DNA of 14,681 nucleotides, from NCBI GenBank assembly GCA_000496215.1, contig KI543197.1:147196-161876 (forward strand). The letters are read 5' to 3'. The stretch is from an uncultured archaeon A07HN63. GTDB lineage: Archaea > Halobacteriota > Halobacteria > Halobacteriales > Haloferacaceae. Positions 13,246 through 14,681 of the stretch are shown one piece after another. The position numbers and the translations under genes are program-made. Below the pieces are notes generated by a model. That model did no database searches, was not told the DNA's origin, and worked only from the letters and a program-made list of their open reading frames with translations. The first letter of the stretch is position 1, and each line of letters opens with the position of its first letter.

Positions 13246-13392
13246 ATGAACATTGAGTTCGAATGTGTCGTCTGCGGTCGCTCGGCGGCTGCGACGGTCG
13301 CCGACGAGCAGGCCGGGTCGGACGACGAGCCGCTGAAGACGACCCGGGAGTGTCCCGCCTGCGGTATCGAGACGATCTGGATCGAATCGTGA
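13246..13392 (+). CDS. Small zinc-ribbon protein, 48 residues
   Basis: A 48-residue protein with two clean zinc knuckles, 'CVVC' (7-10) and 'CPAC' (36-39), separated by an acidic loop. This is the simplest rubredoxin-like zinc ribbon and is common among haloarchaeal microproteins. It ends 'GIETIWIES'. A GTG at 13132 in the same frame would give 86 residues, but the added part has the composition of non-coding sequence and the zinc ribbon begins right after the chosen ATG. No partner or function can be assigned. The stop is 24 bases from the convergent DUF357 gene. Confidence 0.65.
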   Translation: MNIEFECVVCGRSAAATVADEQAGSDDEPLKTTRECPACGIETIWIES

Positions 13393-13416
13393 CCCCGCTC
13401 GGTCGCGGCTTCGTTC

Positions 13417-13701
13417 CTACATGGTGAATAGCTCGGTGTCGTCTGGCACCGCAAACAGCCCCAGCCGGACGCCACAGTCAAGCCAGCCGTAACCGTAGGA
13501 AAACGCCGCCAGCGCGTTGACCGGGTCGCCGTCGTCGCGGAAGTGCCGGCCATCCTGCAGGTAGGACTCGGCCATCTCCCGACACTCGGCTGCGGCCGCT
13601 CCGAGCGGTGTTTCGGCCGGCGGTTCGATTGTTGCTTCCGCCAGCGCGTCGGCCAGCATCGACTCGTAGCGATCCGTCTTCTCGTCGAGATCGGCGGCCA
13701 T
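13417..13701 (-). CDS. DUF357 family protein
   Basis: A 94-residue protein matching the archaeal DUF357 family in length and motifs. The core is 'AESYLQDGRHFRDDGDPVNA' (44-63) followed by 'LAAFSYGYGWLDCGVRLGLF', a helical hairpin with the conserved Gly-Asp and Tyr-Gly-x-Gly-Trp-Leu-Asp features. The family is archaeal, of unknown function, and predicted to be a helical oligomer. The N-terminal 40 residues are acidic helix. The ATG is preceded by 'ggctttcagg', a TATA-like element about 27 bases upstream on the minus strand. The next gene upstream, a 56-residue membrane protein, is 48 bases away on the same strand. Confidence 0.88.
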   Translation of the reverse strand: MAADLDEKTDRYESMLADALAEATIEPPAETPLGAAAAECREMAESYLQDGRHFRDDGDPVNALAAFSYGYGWLDCGVRLGLFAVPDDTELFTM

Positions 13702-13749
13702 ACCCGCTGTCTCGCCGGCCAGCCTGAAAGCCGTTCGGCCGTCGTGTCG

Positions 13750-13920
13750 TTACCCCTCGGCGGCGTACTTCAGAAACAGCGGTGTAAACACGAGATCCAT
13801 CACCGCCATCCCGTAGGCGATAAGCTGTGTGAGGCCGGTGAGGAAAAAGTACGAGACGGCCGCGATCATCACTGCACCGGAGGCGCCGATACCCCAGCGG
13901 AAGAGTGGGTTGTGAAGCAT
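13750..13920 (-). CDS. Small two-helix membrane protein, 56 residues
   Basis: A 56-residue protein that is mostly membrane: 'WGIGASGAVMIAAVSYFFL' (about 10-28) and a second helix at about 32-52, ending in a Lys-Tyr-Ala-Ala-Glu-Gly tail. I do not recognise a named family. The start was set at the second Met of a longer frame because 'MLHNPLFRW' opens a clean membrane protein, and the TATA-like 'gcttttgcc' lies 23-31 bases before it (13943-13951), inside the longer alternative. Its position directly before DUF357 suggests a shared transcript. Function is unknown. Confidence 0.7.
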   Translation of the reverse strand: MLHNPLFRWGIGASGAVMIAAVSYFFLTGLTQLIAYGMAVMDLVFTPLFLKYAAEG

Positions 13921-13942
13921 TGTGCAGGCTGTCGGACCAGCA

Positions 13943-13951
13943 AGGCAAAAG
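13943..13951 (-). promoter_or_regulatory. TATA-like box of the 56-residue membrane protein gene
   Basis: 'gcttttgcc' on the minus strand, 23-31 bases from the ATG at 13920, nearly identical in sequence and spacing to the element before Trm112. Confidence 0.5.
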
Positions 13952-14031
13952 CACACCTGTGGCTTCGACTCGCGTTTCACTGTCACCCGTTCTCATACGG
14001 CTCGTCGGTTCCTTCCACGCCAGCTTCGGGG

Positions 14032-14681
14032 TTACAGTTCCTCGTCGGCCAGCTCCTGTTCGGCGACGATCTCGTGGGGCGTGCGTCCGTTCCGGATCGC
14101 ATCCAGCAGCCGGAAGGCGTCGTCGGGCGAGAGGAAATGCCGCGTGACCGCCTGCCCGGTCGGTGTCGGCGACAGGCCGTCGATAAACTCCCACTCCAGT
14201 AGCTTGCCGACCGCTCGCTGGGTGTCGATCTCGCCGAGCATCCGGTCGTTGAGTCGCTTGGCTGACTCGCCGGCGACGGTGATGTTGGCGAGGGTCTCCT
14301 CGACGGCGGCGGCCTGATCGTAGACGTTGCGCACGTCCTCCATCTCGCCTTTCAGCAGCTTGAACGCAACCTCATCCTCGGTCATCTCCATCGAGTTGTG
14401 GTAGGTGCAGTCGGGTTCAATCAGCATGTAGACCGTCCCTTCGTCGTGATAAATCGGGTCGCCCCGCGCGGCCGAGCATCTGGCTGAAACTCCTGGACGG
14501 AGAGCCACTCGATGCCCATCGCCAGTGAGTCGAAGAGCACCTGCGAGGCCGGGAAGTCGACTCCGGCGGCGAGGGCGGCGGTGGTGACGACCGCCGCGAG
14601 GTCCTGATCGAGGAAACTGTTCCTCGACATCCTTGCGGCGGCCGTAATCGAGTCCGGCATGGTACGGCGCGGAATCGTACC
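14032..14681 (-). pseudogene. C-terminal part of an SF2 (Ski2-like) DEAD/DEAH helicase with three frameshifts, cut by the window edge
   Basis: Read across three frame changes, the minus strand gives one helicase end: 'APYHAGLDYGRRKDV', 'VVTTAALAAGVDFPAS' (motif V region), 'SQMLGRAGRPD' (motif VI with the arginine fingers) and 'YHDEGTVYMLIEPDC', then a winged-helix and helical tail to the stop at 14032. This matches haloarchaeal Ski2-like RNA/DNA helicases. The breaks lie at AAA runs 14614-14616, 14487-14489 and 14451-14453 (TTT in the coding strand); deleting one base at each restores Gln-Phe-Leu, Glu-Phe-Ser and Asp-Tyr. Three insertions return the original frame. The flanking protein is perfectly conserved, so base-calling error is more likely than a true pseudogene. 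The N-terminal ATPase core lies outside the window. The exact subfamily is uncertain. Confidence 0.8.

Noticed and set aside
1..14681. Search by eye for CRISPR repeats, transposases, integrases, toxin-antitoxin pairs and defence genes
   Set aside because: No regularly spaced repeats, no transposase or integrase motifs and no paired small toxin genes were seen. The region reads as ordinary chromosomal DNA.

Overview
The window is a stretch of haloarchaeal (class Halobacteria) chromosome. GC content is high throughout, the predicted proteins are rich in Asp and Glu, and many genes have AT-rich TATA-like boxes about 25-30 bases before the start codon, as expected for leaderless or short-leader transcripts. 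Archaeal marker genes are present: RNase P subunit Rpp21/RNP4, Trm112, DUF357, an archaellin and an eIF-2B-family protein. No genus is claimed. I found no rRNA, tRNA, CRISPR array, transposase or phage gene.

Layout. Bases 52-900 (minus) encode an eIF-2B / ribose-1,5-bisphosphate-isomerase family protein without the catalytic Cys of the isomerases. Bases 1029-3257 (plus) hold five small genes: a Gly/Met-rich coiled-coil protein, RNase P Rpp21, a stand-alone receiver with Asn at the phospho-Asp position, Trm112, and a C-terminally membrane-anchored protein of unknown function. Bases 3290-5359 (minus) are a butt-joined pair, a tandem CbiX chelatase followed by a DR2241-type Fe-S protein, probably one tetrapyrrole operon. 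Bases 5651-8525 (plus) hold a frameshifted small protein, cysteinyl-tRNA synthetase and a six-helix membrane protein. Convergent to these, 8555-11146 (minus) encodes a bacterial-type LeuRS with substitutions in the leucine pocket and the editing pocket, which looks like a LeuRS paralogue of changed function.

A 739-base gap (11147-11885) has no convincing gene but contains a TATA box correctly spaced before two strong hairpins and a T-rich tract, a candidate small RNA. It is followed by an orphan archaellin (11886-12758) of unusual length and two small zinc-finger proteins. The right end (13417-14681, minus) holds DUF357, a 56-residue membrane protein and the C-terminal end of an SF2 helicase.

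Two genes are broken by single-base insertions: one at about 5901, and three inside the last 240 bases. All four add a T (coding strand) to a short T run, and the protein matches on both sides are intact. This looks more like homopolymer sequencing error, perhaps near a contig edge, than gene decay.

The best leads are the LeuRS paralogue with altered active and editing sites, the candidate small RNA or RNA switch at 11581-11690, the DR2241-CbiX pair with an asymmetric metal site, and the non-phosphorylatable receiver.
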